DNA of 64,000 bases, taken from NCBI GenBank assembly GCA_954871525.1, contig OX940866.1, forward strand, positions 11,431,001 through 11,495,000. Reading direction: 5' to 3'. Each line of letters begins with the position of its first letter. Position 1 is the stretch's first letter. Below, in pieces: positions 46,337 through 59,758 of this stretch. Source of the DNA: Parietaria judaica. Lineage: Eukaryota; Streptophyta; Magnoliopsida; Rosales; Urticaceae. Below the pieces are notes generated by a model. It was not told the DNA's origin and did no database searches. It saw nothing but the letters and a program-made list of their open reading frames with translations. Position numbers and translations under genes: made by a program.

Positions 46337-47205
46337 GGGAAACTTCAATTTGTGTGCCCGGTTGAACCTGTATTTTTGGAAAAGTACCCCATTTTGTTAA
46401 ATTACAAATATATGCCCCAAATCAGATTTTGGCTTAACTTGAGTTAACTTAACCCAACTAAAAAAAAAAGAAAAAATTAAATAAAATTTGGGTAAAAAAA
46501 AGAAAAAAATAAACCATTTTCGATGGTTTATGAAAATGGGGTTCGAATAACCCTTCTTCTCCTTCTTCTCTCCCTCTCGAACAACCACAACGGCCAGGAG
46601 AAAACCCCCTCAACGGGTCCGACCTCCCCATTTCTCCCCCCGCCCTCAGCCACCATCTCGAAGAGTCCTTCCCCTCAGCCTCTCTCTCGCTCTCAGTCGC
46701 TCTCAGTCGGGAGGAGGAAGAAGGCTTCGATTTAGGGTTAGAAGCTCCTCACGCTCTTTCCTCTGCGCGATCACCCCCCGCTGACCTCCCTGCCTTCAAC
46801 GGCTCCGACCTCCGCGCTGCCATCTTCTCACTTTAAGGTTCAATCTTCATCGATTTTTCTTACTCGGTTTGAGGTTTAAACAAATTATACAGGTTTGAGG
46901 TTATACTAGGTTTGAGGTTTAAACAAATTATACTAGGTTTGAGGTTTAAACAGATTATACAGATTATACTAGGTTTGAGGTTTAAACAGATTATACAGAT
47001 TTAGGTTTTGGGCATTTTGGATGTTGGGTTTTGCGCACACAATATGTTTGATGCTATTCCTCAATTAGGGCTTGATTATAGATGAAATTTTGTTGTAGGG
47101 ATGGCATACATTTGTCCGGAAAATTTATGGAGATCAGCCCAAGTGTGGTGCCTGTCCTAAAAAAGAACGGTGGAAATTGTCGACGCCTTGGTGGCAAATG
47201 ATGCT
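46336..47205 (+). other. Upstream region of the MULE Ulp1 gene
   Basis: It contains AT-rich DNA, then a C-rich/CT-rich leader-like stretch (46540-46840), then a tandem repeat, then a possible acceptor TTTGTTGTAG at 47089-47098 followed by an ATG (47101). The 46523-46735 frame has no domain. An upstream non-coding exon is plausible but not proven. Confidence 0.4.
46861..46990. repeat. ~25-bp tandem repeat (AGGTTTGAGGTTTAAACARATTATAC)
   Basis: Four to five copies of AGGTTTGAGGTTTAAACA followed by (A/G)ATTATAC occur head to tail, some with a shortened middle. It lies in the presumed leader or first intron of the Ulp1-like gene. Confidence 0.85.
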
Positions 47206-49833
47206 ATGAACCATGACGTTGAACGGCGTTTCAGTTACTTGTTCCACACGTTTGACCCCCCGGCCCCTGGTGGTTTGATCCATCAAATCATGCTACGCCG
47301 AGTTCCGAGCTATGGAGCCTCGGAAGAGCTATCGTTTAATTTTGGCGGCGTGATAAGAAAGTTCGGAATCCGTGAGTTTTGTTCCATAACCGGTCTTGCC
47401 TACGAAACGGAGTTTAGTGCCGAACCTAGGATACCTGTGAAAGGTGTGTCTAACCTTGAAAATAGGACGTGGAATCAATTGTTTTCAGATTTTTTGACGG
47501 AAGACCTTGCCCCCTCTCTTAGATTCCTGCTCGGATTGTTTCTACTGATGGAGGGGGTCTTACTTGGCGTGGATGGCCAAAGAACTTACCCGCCAACAGC
47601 GTATATTATTCGCCATCTAGAGGATTATTCGGCCAAACCTTGGGGTAACATCGGGTGGAACCAACTTTTGTCTTTTGTTCGGAACTTTGACTGGAGCAAG
47701 AAAGTAAATAAAATGCAAAAATCGGGCAATACCGTATATCCGAATTACACTTTCCACGCATATCACCGTCCACTATTGCATTGGGCGCTCAGTATATTTC
47801 TGGATATCAACAATTTCAAGACGGCGAAATCATTCTTCAAGTCTCGCAATGTACGTTGATTTGTTCCCATTTTCTTGGTTGTTTATTCTGATACGATTTT
47901 AATAGCTAACCTTTTTCATAAATTATTTTGTTTGTAGATCCAAGTACTTGAGTTTACGGTCAAGGAAGTTGAGAAGGACAACTACGAAGAAGGAGAGAAC
48001 CCACAGGAAGCAGACGGTCTGAAACAACCCGAGCACCACGAAGGTCCCGTTCCCAATTTGAAGGACCAGCTCGACGAACAAGCAAAGAAGATCGACGAAC
48101 AAGCCAAGAAGATCGATGAACAAGCAAATAAAATCGTAGAAATGGTACAATTTGAACAATTTTTATACAGTTTTTAATCAGTTTTTATAAACAGACTTTA
48201 CATTGTTACGTGCAGGAAAACATTCTACTTGAGGTTCGTGAGACTGTTCGATCGTTGCTTCCTGGCCAAGTCAAGACTGAAAAACCACAACAAACTTGCA
48301 TCAATTTGGGCAGCCCGATTGGTGTGACCCGGAAGAGGGATTCCAGTGAATGTGCAGTTCCCGAAGAAGATCTGCCATCCTGGAAAAAGGCCACTCCACT
48401 TGCAAAGAGCCTGGAACCATTGTTTGCGGCGATGGATGACGTATTGCCTACCCAAATACCGGGTTTTGACCTCGGTATCCGTTCCATTTTCCCGGCCAAG
48501 AGGGAGAGAAAGCCGAGTAAAATGTTGGAGGGTTACACAAACCCCGATACGGAGGAGCTGAAACAGCGCACAACGGTCGGTGTGGCAGTACCGAAAGTCG
48601 CAAAGGGGAAGGCAAAGGCGAAGAAGGATGGACGGATTGAAATTGACAAAGCGGATCCGCGTTGGTGCAATTTTGACAAATGGATGAAGGCTAGGCCGAA
48701 AAAGAATAATAAGGAAGTGATGCTACTTACAAACATCCGAGTTGGCCGGAAATGGTTTCAAGAGTTGCTTTCACCTCTTTCGTGGCTAGACACAATGGTA
48801 CGATTTGTGTTAAATTTTCCTACGAAAACTGTTTATGTTCGGGCAAAAACTGTTAATGTTCGGGCAAAAACTGTTTTTGTTCGGGCCAAAACTGTTTATG
48901 TTCGGGCAAAATCTGTTAATGTTTAGGCAAAAACTGTTTATGTTGATTTATTTTATTTTGGGTTAAACGAAAACTGTTTATGTTTAGGCAAAACTGTTTA
49001 TGTTTAGGCAATAAGTATTTGATCCATAAAAAACTGTTTATGTTTAGGCAATAAATTTTTTTGTTTCGGGCAAAAGTATGATATTTTTATGTTAATTTTG
49101 TTTGAGTTATTTACTCGCAGCACATTGACGCAGCCCTTGCGTCGTTTCGTAAGGAGCGGCGGTATTCCGACAATATGTATTTTCGGGGCAGCGTGAACTG
49201 TGTTTCCGCCCAATGGAGTGCGGAAGTTATGCGTGCCGTGAAGAACCACCGAGAAAACAAGGCCGAGCTCTATTTGGACAATATGGTTTACGGTGTGTTA
49301 GGGGACGATGGTAGGCAAATGAATTGCTGGGATGTTCTTACCGAAGTGGCAATGGTCGTAAATTACGACAGTATACATTGGTATACCGTGGTAGTTGACC
49401 TTCATGAGTGGAAGTTCAAAGTCTACGATTGCGATCCTTGTCTGATCGGCCGTGACAAACTTGCGACGGAAATGGAGTATCTAAGTGAAGCAATTTGGAT
49501 TATCATCAAACTAGCCGGCCTGACTTTTTTGCATGCGCGTTATGTTGATAACTTACCGTTTCTCTGGGACTACGTCGACGTTCCTCGGGCAAAAGACAGG
49601 TACAATACGAATTAGTTGGTTTATGGTTCGACAGTTTGTTTTAATTACGATTCATAAAACTGTTTTTTTATTTATTTTTTTGTAGCGGTGATTGCGGCGT
49701 TTTCGCCATAAAGTATGTACAACAAGCCATGCGGGGATGCTTCATGGACGAAATAACTTCTGACGATATGGTCAAGTTTCGACAAGAGGTTGCGTCACGG
49801 ATTTTTGAAAGCGCGAAAGCTAGTGAAGATTGA
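47206..49833 (+). CDS. MULE-borne DUF1985 / Ulp1 (C48) cysteine protease
   Basis: Five exons (47206-47850, 47938-48144, 48216-48797, 49121-49599, 49686-49833) with GT-AG borders and matching phases give 686 residues from the first ATG. The N-terminal ~215 residues are a plant DUF1985 domain (FGGVIRKFGIREFCSITGLA, GLFLLMEGVLLGV). Exon 2 is a Lys/Glu coiled coil with three copies of KIDEQA(N/K)K. Exon 3 is basic (KVAKGKAKAKKD). Exons 4-5 form the Ulp1-type protease with His564 (SIHWYTVVVD), Asp581 (VYDCDP) and Cys641 (SGDCGVFAIKYV), the C48 triad. Such proteins resemble SUMO proteases; their role in MULEs is unknown. The frame is also open upstream to a TAA at 47158, preceded by a possible ATG at 47101, so the true N-terminus may be broken. 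Intron 3 holds the array monomer. Confidence 0.85.
48820..49085. repeat. Seed-like monomer repeats inside Ulp1 intron 3
   Basis: About ten copies of ACTGTTTATGTTCGGGCAAA or variants (TTAATG, TTTTTG, TTTAGG) occur, mixed with TTGATTTATTTTATTTTGGG. They are the same monomer and spacer as in the large array downstream, but less homogeneous, so this may represent an older stage of it. Confidence 0.9.
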
Positions 49834-50390
49834 TAACCGGCTAGGACCATTTACCATTTTTGGGGTAGGTTCGGTAATGGTCAGTGACAAATATTTATGT
49901 ACAGGCAAAAACTATTTATGTCGATTTATTTTATTTTGGGCTAAACAAAAATTGTTTATTTTTAGGCAAAAACTATTTATGTGTTCGACAAAAACTATTT
50001 ATGTATAGGCAAAAAGTATTTATGTATAGGCAAAAACTATTTATGTTGATTTATTTTATTTTTGGGCTAAACAGAGACTGTTTATGTATAGGCAAAAAGT
50101 ATTTATGTTAAGGCAAAAACTATTTATGTCGATTTATTTTATTTTGGGCTACAAAAACTGTTTATCTTTAGGCAAAAAATATTTATGTGTTCGACAAAAA
50201 CTATTTATGTATAGGCAAAAAGTATTTATGTATAACTGTTTATGTTTAGGCAAAAAATATTTATGTGTTCGACAAAAACTATTTATGTATAGGCAAAAAG
50301 TATTTATGTATAGGCAAAAAAATATTTATGGTTCGACAGTTTGTTTTAATTACGATTCATAAAACTGCTTTTTTATTTATTTTTTTGTAG

Positions 50391-50529
50391 CGGCGTTTTC
50401 GCCATAAAGTATGTACAACAAGCCATGCGGGGATGCTTCATGGACGAAATAACTTCTGACGATATGGTCAAGTTTCGACAAGAGGTTGCGTCACGGATTT
50501 TTGAAAGCGCGAAAGCTAGTGAAGATTGA
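50391..50529 (+). pseudogene. Ulp1 last-exon copy 2, catalytic cysteine deleted
   Basis: It matches 49686-49833 with its acceptor (TTTTTTTGTAG) and downstream ~50 bp, but lacks 9 bp covering GGT GAT TGC. Spliced to exon 4 the frame would stay open and read S-GVFAIKYV in place of S-GDC-GVFAIKYV. The usual stop TGA is at 50527. Confidence 0.9.
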
Positions 50530-51957
50530 TAACCGGCTAGGACCATTTACCATTTTTGGGGTAGGTTCGGTAATGGTCAGTGAAAAATATTTATGTACAG
50601 GCAAAAACTATTTATGTCGATTTATTTTATTTTGGGCTAAACAAAAATTGTTTATGTTTAGGCAAAAACTATTTATGTGTTCGACAAAAACTATTTAAGT
50701 ATAGGCAAAAAGTATTTATGTATAGGCAAAAACTATTTATGTTGATTTATTTTATTTTTGGGCTAAACAGAGACTGTTTATGTATAGGCAAAAAGTATTT
50801 ATGTTAAGGCAAAAACTATTTATGTCGATTTATTTTATTTTGGGCTAAACAAAAACTGTTTATGTTTAGGCAAAAAATATTTATGTGTTCGACAAAAACT
50901 ATTTATGTATAGGCAAAAAGTATTTATGTATAGGCAAAAACTATTTATGTCGATTTATTTTATTTTGGGCTAAACAAAAACTGTTTATGTTTAGGCAAAA
51001 AATATTTATGTATAGGCAAAAACTATTTATGTATAGGCAAAAAGTATTTATGTATAGGCAAAAACTATTTATGTTGATTTATTTTATTTTGGGCTAAACA
51101 GAACCTGTTTATGTATAGGCAAAAAGTATTTATGTTAAGGCAAAAGCTATTTATGTCGATTTATTTTATTTTGGGCTAAACAAAAACTGTTTATGTTTAG
51201 GCAAAAAATATTTATACGTTCGACAAAAACTATTTATGTATAGGCAAAAAGTATTTATGTATAGGCAAAAACTATTTATGTTGATTTATTTTATTTTGGG
51301 CTAAACAGAAACTGTTTATGTATAGGCAAAAAGTATTTATGTTAAGGCAAAAACTATTTATGTCGATTTATTTTATTTTGGGCTAAACAAAAACTGTTTA
51401 TGTTTAGGCAAAAAATATTTATGTGTTCGACAAAAACTATTTATGTATAGGCAAAAAGTATTTATGTATAGGCAAAAACTATTTATGTCGATTTATTTTA
51501 TTTTGGGCTAAACAAAAACTGTTTATGTTTAGGCAAAAACTATTTATGTGTTCGACAAAAACTATTTATGTATAGGCAGAAAGTATTTATGTATAGGCAA
51601 AAACTATTTATGTTGATTTATTTTATTTTTGGGCTAAACAGGGACTGTTTATGTATAGGCAAAAAGTATTTATGTTAAGGCAAAAACTATTTATGTCGAT
51701 TTATTTTATTTTGGGCTACAAATACTATTTATGTTTAGGCAAAAAATATTTATGTGTTCGACAAAAACTATTTATGTATAGGCAAAAAGTATTTATGTAT
51801 AACTGTTTATGTTTAGGCAAAAAATATTTATGTGTTCGACAAAAACTATTTATGTATAGGCAAAAAGTATTTATGTATAGGCAAAAAAATATTTATGGTT
51901 CGACAGTTTGTTTTAATTACGATTCATAAAACTGTTTTTTTATTTATTTTTTTGTAG

Positions 51958-52096
51958 CGGCGTTTTCGCCATAAAGTATGTACAACAAGCCATGCGGGGA
52001 TGCTTCATGGACGAAATAACTTCTGACGATATGGTCAAGTTTCGACAAGAGGCTGCGTCACGGATTTTTGAAAGCGCGAAAGCTAGTGAAGATTGA
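51958..52096 (+). pseudogene. Ulp1 last-exon copy 3, catalytic cysteine deleted
   Basis: Same 9-bp loss and same acceptor as copy 2. It also carries GAGGCTGCG where the parent has GAGGTTGCG (Val to Ala), a change shared with copies 4 and 5. Confidence 0.9.
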
Positions 52097-53733
52097 TAAC
52101 CGGCTAGGACCATTTACCATTTTTGGGGTAGGTTCGGTAATGGTCAGTGAAAAATATTTATGTACAGGCAAAAACTATTTATGTCGATTTATTTTATTTT
52201 GGGCTAAACAAAAACTGTTTATGTTTCGACAAAAACTATTTATGTGTTCGACAAAAATTATTTATGTATAGGCAAAAAGTATTTATGTATAGGCAAAAAC
52301 TATTTATGTTGATTTATTTTATTTTTGGGCTAAACAGAGACTGTTTATGTATAGGCAAAAAGTATTTATGTTAAGGCAAAAACTATTTATGTCGATTTAT
52401 TTTATTGTGGGCTAAACAAAAACTGTTTATGTTTAGGCAAAAAATATTTATGTGTTCGACAAAAACTATTTACGTATAGGCAAAAAGTATTTATGTATAG
52501 GCAAAAACTATTTATGTCGATTTATTTTATTTTGGGCTAAACAAAAACTGTTTATGTTTAGGCAAAAAATATTTATGTATAGGCAAAAACAATTTATGTA
52601 TAGGCAAAAAGTATTTATGTATAGGCAAAAACTATTTATGTTGATTTATTTTATTTTGGGCTAAACAGAAACTGTTTATGTATAGGCAAAAAGTATTTAT
52701 GTTAAGGCAAAAACTATTTATGTCGATTTATTTTATTTTGGGCTAAACAAAAACTGTTTATGTTTAGGCAAAAAAATATTTATACGTTCGCCAAAAACTA
52801 TTTATGTATAGGCAAAAAGTATTTATGTATAGGCAAAAACTATTTATGTTGATTTATTTTATTTTGGGCTAAACAGAAACTTTTTATGTATAGGCAAAAA
52901 GTATTTATGTTAAGGCAAAAACTATTTATGTCGATTTATTTTATTTTGGGCTAAACAAAAACTGTTTATGTTTAGGCAAAAAATATTTATGTGTTCGACA
53001 AAAACTATTTATGTATAGGCAAAAAGTATTTATGTATAGGCAAAAACTATTTATGTCGATTTATTTTATTTTGGGCTAAACAAAAACTGTTTATGTTTAG
53101 GCAAAAACTATTTATGTGTTCGACAAAAACTATTTATGTATAGGCAAAAAGTATTTATGTATAGGCAAAAACTATTTATGTTGATTTATTTTATTTTTGG
53201 GCTAAACAGAGACTGTTTATGTATAGGCAAAAAGTATTTATGTTAAGGCAAAAACTATTTATGTCGATTTATTTTATTTTGGGCTAAACAAAAACTGTTT
53301 ATGTTTAGGCAAAAACTATTTATGTGTTCGACAAAAACTATTTATGTATAGGCAGAAAGTATTTATGTATAGGCAAAAACTATTTATGTTGATTTATTTT
53401 ATTTTTGGGCTAAACAGGGACTGTTTATGTATAGGCAAAAAGTATTTATGTTAAGGCAAAAACTATTTATGTCGATTTATTTTATTTTGGGCTACAAAAA
53501 CTATTTATGTTTAGGCAAAAAATATTTATGTGTTCGACAAAAACTATTTATGTATAGGCAAAAAGTATTTATGTATAACTGTTTATGTTTAGGCAAAAAA
53601 TATTTATGTTTTCGACAAAAACTATTCATGTATAGGCAAAAAGTATTTATGTATAGGCAAAAAAATATTTATGGTTCGACAGTTTGTTTTAATTACGATT
53701 CATAAAACTGTTTTTTTATTTATTTTTTTGTAG

Positions 53734-53872
53734 CGGCGTTTTCGCCATAAAGTATGTACAACAAGCCATGCGGGGATGCTTCATGGACGAAATAACTTCT
53801 GACGATATGGTCAAGTTTCGACAAGAGGCTGCGTCACGGATTTTTGAAAGCGCGAAAGCTAGTGAAGATTGA
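53734..53872 (+). pseudogene. Ulp1 last-exon copy 4, catalytic cysteine deleted
   Basis: Essentially identical to copy 3, exactly 1776 bp downstream of it, with near-identical flanking repeats: a recent duplication of the whole unit. Confidence 0.9.
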
Positions 53873-55509
53873 TAACCGGCTAGGACCATTTACCATTTTT
53901 GGGGTAGGTTCGGTAATGGTCAGTGAAAAATATTTATGTACAGGCAAAAACTATTTATGTCGATTTATTTTATTTTGGGCTAAACAAAAACTGTTTATGT
54001 TTCGACAAAAACTATTTATGTGTTCGACAAAAATTATTTATGTATAGGCAAAAAGTATTTATGTATAGGCAAAAACTATTTATGTTGATTTATTTTATTT
54101 TTGGGCTAAACAGAGACTGTTTATGTATAGGCAAAAAGTATTTATGTTAAGGCAAAAACTATTTATGTCGATTTATTTTATTTTGGGCTAAACAAAAACT
54201 GTTTATGTTTAGGCAAAAAATATTTATGTGTTCGACAAAAACTATTTACGTATAGGCAAAAAGTATTTATGTATAGGCAAAAACTATTTATGTCGATTTA
54301 TTTTATTTTGGGCTAAACAAAAACTGTTTATGTTTAGGCAAAAAATATTTATGTATAGGCAAAAACAATTTATGTATAGGCAAAAAGTATTTATGTATAG
54401 GCAAAAACTATTTATGTTGATTTATTTTATTTTGGGCTAAACAGAAACTGTTTATGTATAGGCAAAAAGTATTTATGTTAAGGCAAAAACTATTTATGTC
54501 GATTTATTTTATTTTGGGCTAAACAAAAACTGTTTATGTTTAGGCAAAAAAATATTTATACGTTCGCCAAAAACTATTTATGTATAGGCAAAAAGTATTT
54601 ATGTATAGGCAAAAACTATTTATGTTGATTTATTTTATTTTGGGCTAAACAGAAACTTTTTATGTATAGGCAAAAAGTATTTATGTTAAGGCAAAAACTA
54701 TTTATGTCGATTTATTTTATTTTGGGCTAAACAAAAACTGTTTATGTTTAGGCAAAAAATATTTATGTGTTCGACAAAAACTATTTATGTATAGGCAAAA
54801 AGTATTTATGTATAGGCAAAAACTATTTATGTCGATTTATTTTATTTTGGGCTAAACAAAAACTGTTTATGTTTAGGCAAAAACTATTTATGTGTTCGAC
54901 AAAAACTATTTATGTATAGGCAAAAAGTATTTATGTATAGGCAAAAACTATTTATGTTGATTTATTTTATTTTTGGGCTAAACAGAGACTGTTTATGTAT
55001 AGGCAAAAAGTATTTATGTTAAGGCAAAAACTATTTATGTCGATTTATTTTATTTTGGGCTAAACAAAAACTGTTTATGTTTAGGCAAAAACTATTTATG
55101 TGTTCGACAAAAACTATTTATGTATAGGCAGAAAGTATTTATGTATAGGCAAAAACTATTTATGTTGATTTATTTTATTTTTGGGCTAAACAGGGACTGT
55201 TTATGTATAGGCAAAAAGTATTTATGTTAAGGCAAAAACTATTTATGTCGATTTATTTTATTTTGGGCTACAAAAACTATTTATGTTTAGGCAAAAAATA
55301 TTTATGTGTTCGACAAAAACTATTTATGTATAGGCAAAAAGTATTTATGTATAACTGTTTATGTTTAGGCAAAAAATATTTATGTTTTCGACAAAAACTA
55401 TTCATGTATAGGCAAAAAGTATTTATGTATAGGCAAAAAAATATTTATGGTTCGACAGTTTGTTTTAATTACGATTCATAAAACTGTTTTTTTATTTATT
55501 TTTTTGTAG

Positions 55510-55648
55510 CGGCGTTTTCGCCATAAAGTATGTACAACAAGCCATGCGGGGATGCTTCATGGACGAAATAACTTTTGACGATATGGTCAAGTTTCGACAA
55601 GAGGCTGCGTCACGGATTTTTGAAAGCGCGAAAGCTAGTGAAGATTGA
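55510..55648 (+). pseudogene. Ulp1 last-exon copy 5, catalytic cysteine deleted
   Basis: Again 1776 bp from the previous copy, with the 9-bp loss. It has ATAACTTTTGAC for ATAACTTCTGAC (Ser to Phe), which is shared with copies 6 and 7 and links the two subfamilies. Confidence 0.9.
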
Positions 55649-57495
55649 TAACCGGCTAGGACCATTTACCATTTTTGGGGTAGGTTCGGTAATGGTCAGT
55701 GAAAAATATTTATGTACAGGCAAAAACTATTTATGTCGATTTATTTTATTTTGGGCTAAACAAAAACTGTTTATGTTTCGACAAAAACTATTTATGTGTT
55801 CGACAAAAATTATTTATGTATAGGCAAAAAGTATTTATGTATAGGCAAAAACTATTTATGTTGATTTATTTTATTTTTGGGCTAAACAGAGACTGTTTAT
55901 GTATAGGCAAAAAGTATTTATGTTAAGGCAAAAACTATTTATGTCGATTTATTTTATTTTGGGCTAAACAAAAACTGTTTATGTTTAGGCAAAAAATATT
56001 TATGTGTTCGACAAAAACTATTTACGTATAGGCAAAAAGTATTTATGTATAGGCAAAAACTATTTATGTCGATTTATTTTATTTTGGGCTAAACAAAAAC
56101 TGTTTATGTTTCGACAAAAACTATTTATGTGTTCGACAAAAACTATTTATGTATAGTCAAAAAGTATTTATGTATAGGCAAAAACTATTTATGTTGATTT
56201 ATTTTCTTTTGGGCTAAACAGAAACTGTTTATGTATAGGCAAAAAGTATTTATGTTAAGGCAAAAACTATTTATGTCGATTTATTTTATTTTGGGCTAAA
56301 CAAAAACTGTTTATGTTTAGGCAAAAAATATTTATGTGTTCGACAAAAACTATTTATGTATAGGCAAAAAGTATTTATGTATAGGCAAAAACTATTTATG
56401 TTGATTTATTTTATTTTGGGCTAAACAGAAACTGTTTATGTATAGGCAAAAAGTATTTATGTTAAGGCAAAAACTATTTATGTCGATTTATTTTATTTTG
56501 GGCTAAACAAAAACTGTTTATGTTTAGGCAAAAAAATATTTATACGTTCGCCAAAAACTATTTATGTATAGGCAAAAAGTATTTATGTATAGGCAAAAAC
56601 TATTTATGTTGATTTATTTTATTTTGGGCTAAACAGAAACTTTTTATGTATAGGCAAAAAGTATTTATGTTAAGGCAAAAACTATTTATGTCGATTTATT
56701 TTATTTTGGGCTAAACAAAAACTGTTTATGTTTAGGCAAAAAATATTTATGTGTTCGACAAAAACTATTTATGTATAGGCAAAAAGTATTTATGTATAGG
56801 CAAAAACTATTTATGTCGATTTATTTTATTTTGGGCTAAACAAAAACTGTTTATGTTTAGGCAAAAACTATTTATGTGTTCGACAAAAACTATTTATGTA
56901 TAGGCAAAAAGTATTTATGTATAGGCAAAAACTATTTATGTTGATTTATTTTATTTTTGGGCTAAACAGAGACTGTTTATGTATAGGCAAAAAGTATTTA
57001 TGTTAAGGCAAAAACTATTTATGTCGATTTATTTTATTTTGGGCTAAACAAAAACTGTTTATGTTTAGGCAAAAAATATTTATGTGTTCGACAAAAACTA
57101 TTTATGTATAGGCAAAAAGTATTTATGTATAGGCAAAAACTATTTACGTCGATTTATTTTATTTTTGGGCTAAACAGAGACTATTTATGTATAGGCAAAA
57201 AGTATTTATGTTAAGGCAAAAACTATTTATGTCGATTTATTTTATTTTGGGCTAAACAAAAACTGTTTATGTTTAGGCAAAAAATATTTATGTGTTCGAC
57301 AAAAACTATTTATGTATAGGCAAAAAGTATTTATGTATAACTGTTTATGTTTAGGCAAAAAATGTTTATGTGTTCGACAAAAACTATTTATGTATAGGCT
57401 AAAAGTATTTATGTATAGGCAAAAAAATATTTATGGTTCGATAGTTTGTTTTAATTACGATTCATAAAACTGTTTTTTTATTTATTTTTTTGTAG

Positions 57496-57643
57496 CGGCG
57501 ATTGCGGCGTTTTCGCCATAAAGTATGTACAACAAGCCATGCGGGGATGCTTCATGGACGAAATAACTTTTGACGATATGGTCAAGTTTCGACAAGAGGT
57601 TGCGTCACGGATTTTTTAAAGCACGAAAGCTAGTGAAGATTGA
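57496..57643 (+). pseudogene. Ulp1 last-exon copy 6, cysteine kept, early stop
   Basis: The GAT TGC GGC codons are present (S-GDC-GVF). CGG ATT TTT TAA at 57608-57619 stops the frame about nine residues before the parental end. The acceptor is intact. Confidence 0.9.
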
Positions 57644-59758
57644 TAACCGGCTAGGACCATTTACCATTTTTGGGGTAGGTTCGGTAATGGTCAGTGAAAA
57701 ATATTTATGTACAGGCAAAAACTATTTATGTCGATTTATTTTATTTTGGGCTAAACAAAAACTGTTTATGTTTAGGCAAAAACTATTTATGTATAGGCAA
57801 AAACTATTTATGTTGATTTATTTTATTTTTGGGCTAAACAGAGACTGTTTATGTATAGGCAAAAAGTATTTATGTTAAGGCAAAAACTATTTATGTCGAT
57901 TTATTTTTATTTGGGCTAAACAAAAACTGTTTATGTTTAGGAAAAAAATATTTATGTGTTCGACAAAAACTATTTATGTATAGGCAAAAAGTATTTATTT
58001 ATAGGCAAAAACTATTTATGTCGATTTATTTTATTTTGGGCTAAACAAAAACTGTTTATGTTTAGGCAAAAACTATTTATGTGTTCGACAAAAACTATTT
58101 ATGTATAGGCAAAAAGTATTTATGTATAGGCAAAAACTATTTATGTTGATTTATTTTATTTTGGGCTAAACAGAAACTGTTTATGTATAGGCAAAAAGTA
58201 TTTATGTTAAGGCAAAAACTATTTATGTCGATTTATTTTATTTTGGGCTAAACAAAAACTGTTTATGTTTAGGCAAAAAATATTTATACGTTCGACAAAA
58301 AGTATTTATGTATAGGCAAAAAGTATTTATGTATAGGCAAAAAGTATTTATGTATAGGCAAAAACGATTTATGTTGATTTATTTTATTTTGGGCTAAACA
58401 GAAATTGTTTATGTATAGGTAAAAAGTATTTATGTTAAGGCAAAAAGTATTTATGTCGATTTATTTTATTTTGGGCTAAACAAAAACTGTTTATGTTTAG
58501 GCAAAAAATATTTATACGTTCGACAAAAACTATTTATGTATAGGCAAAAAAGTATTTATGTATAGGCAAAAACTATTTATGTTGATTTATTTTATTTTGG
58601 GCTAAACAGAAACTGTTTATGTATAGGCAAAAAGTATTTATGTTAAGGCAAAAACTATTTATGTTGATTTATTTTATTTTGGGCTAAACAAAAACTTTTT
58701 ATGTTTAGGCAAAAAGTATTTATGTTAAGGCAAAAACTATTTATGTCGATTTATTTTATTTTGGGCTAAACAAAAACTGTTTATGTTTAGGCAAAAAAAT
58801 ATTTATACGTTCGCCAAAAACTATTTATGTATAGGCAAAAAGTATTTATGTATAGGCAAAAACTATTTATGTTGATTTATTTTATTTTGGGCTAAACAGA
58901 AACTTTTTATGTATAGGCAAAAAGTATTTATGTTAAGGCAAAAACTATTTATGTCGATTTATTTTATTTTGGGCTAAACAAAAACTGTTTATGTTTAGGC
59001 AAAAAATATTTATGTGTTCGACAAAAACTATTTATGTATAGGCAAAAAGTATTTATGTATAGGCAAAAACTATTTATGTCGATTTATTTTATTTTGGGCT
59101 AAACAAAAACTGTTTATGTTTAGGCAAAAACTATTTATGTGTTCGACAAAAACTATTTATGTATAGGCAAAAAGTATTTATGTATAGGCAAAAACTATTT
59201 ATGTTGATTTATTTTATTTTTGGGCTAAACAGAGACTGTTTATGTATAGGCAAAAAGTATTTATGTTAAGGCAAAAACTATTTATGTCGATTTATTTTAT
59301 TTTGGGCTAAACAAAAACTGTTTATGTTTAGGCAAAAAATATTTATGTGTTCGACAAAAACTATTTATGTATAGGCAAAAAGTATTTATGTATAGGCAAA
59401 AACTATTTACGTCGATTTATTTTATTTTTGGGCTAAACAGAGACTATTTATGTATAGGCAAAAAGTATTTATGTTAAGGCAAAAACTATTTATGTCGATT
59501 TATTTTATTTTGGGCTAAACAAAAACTGTTTATGTTTAGGCAAAAAATATTTATGTGTTCGACAAAAACTATTTATGTATAGGCAAAAAGTATTTATGTA
59601 TAACTGTTTATGTTTAGGCAAAAAATGTTTATGTGTTCGACAAAAACTATTTATGTATAGGCTAAAAGTATTTATGTATAGGCAAAAAAATATTTATGGT
59701 TCGATAGTTTGTTTTAATTACGATTCATAAAACTGTTTTTTTATTTATTTTTTTGTAG

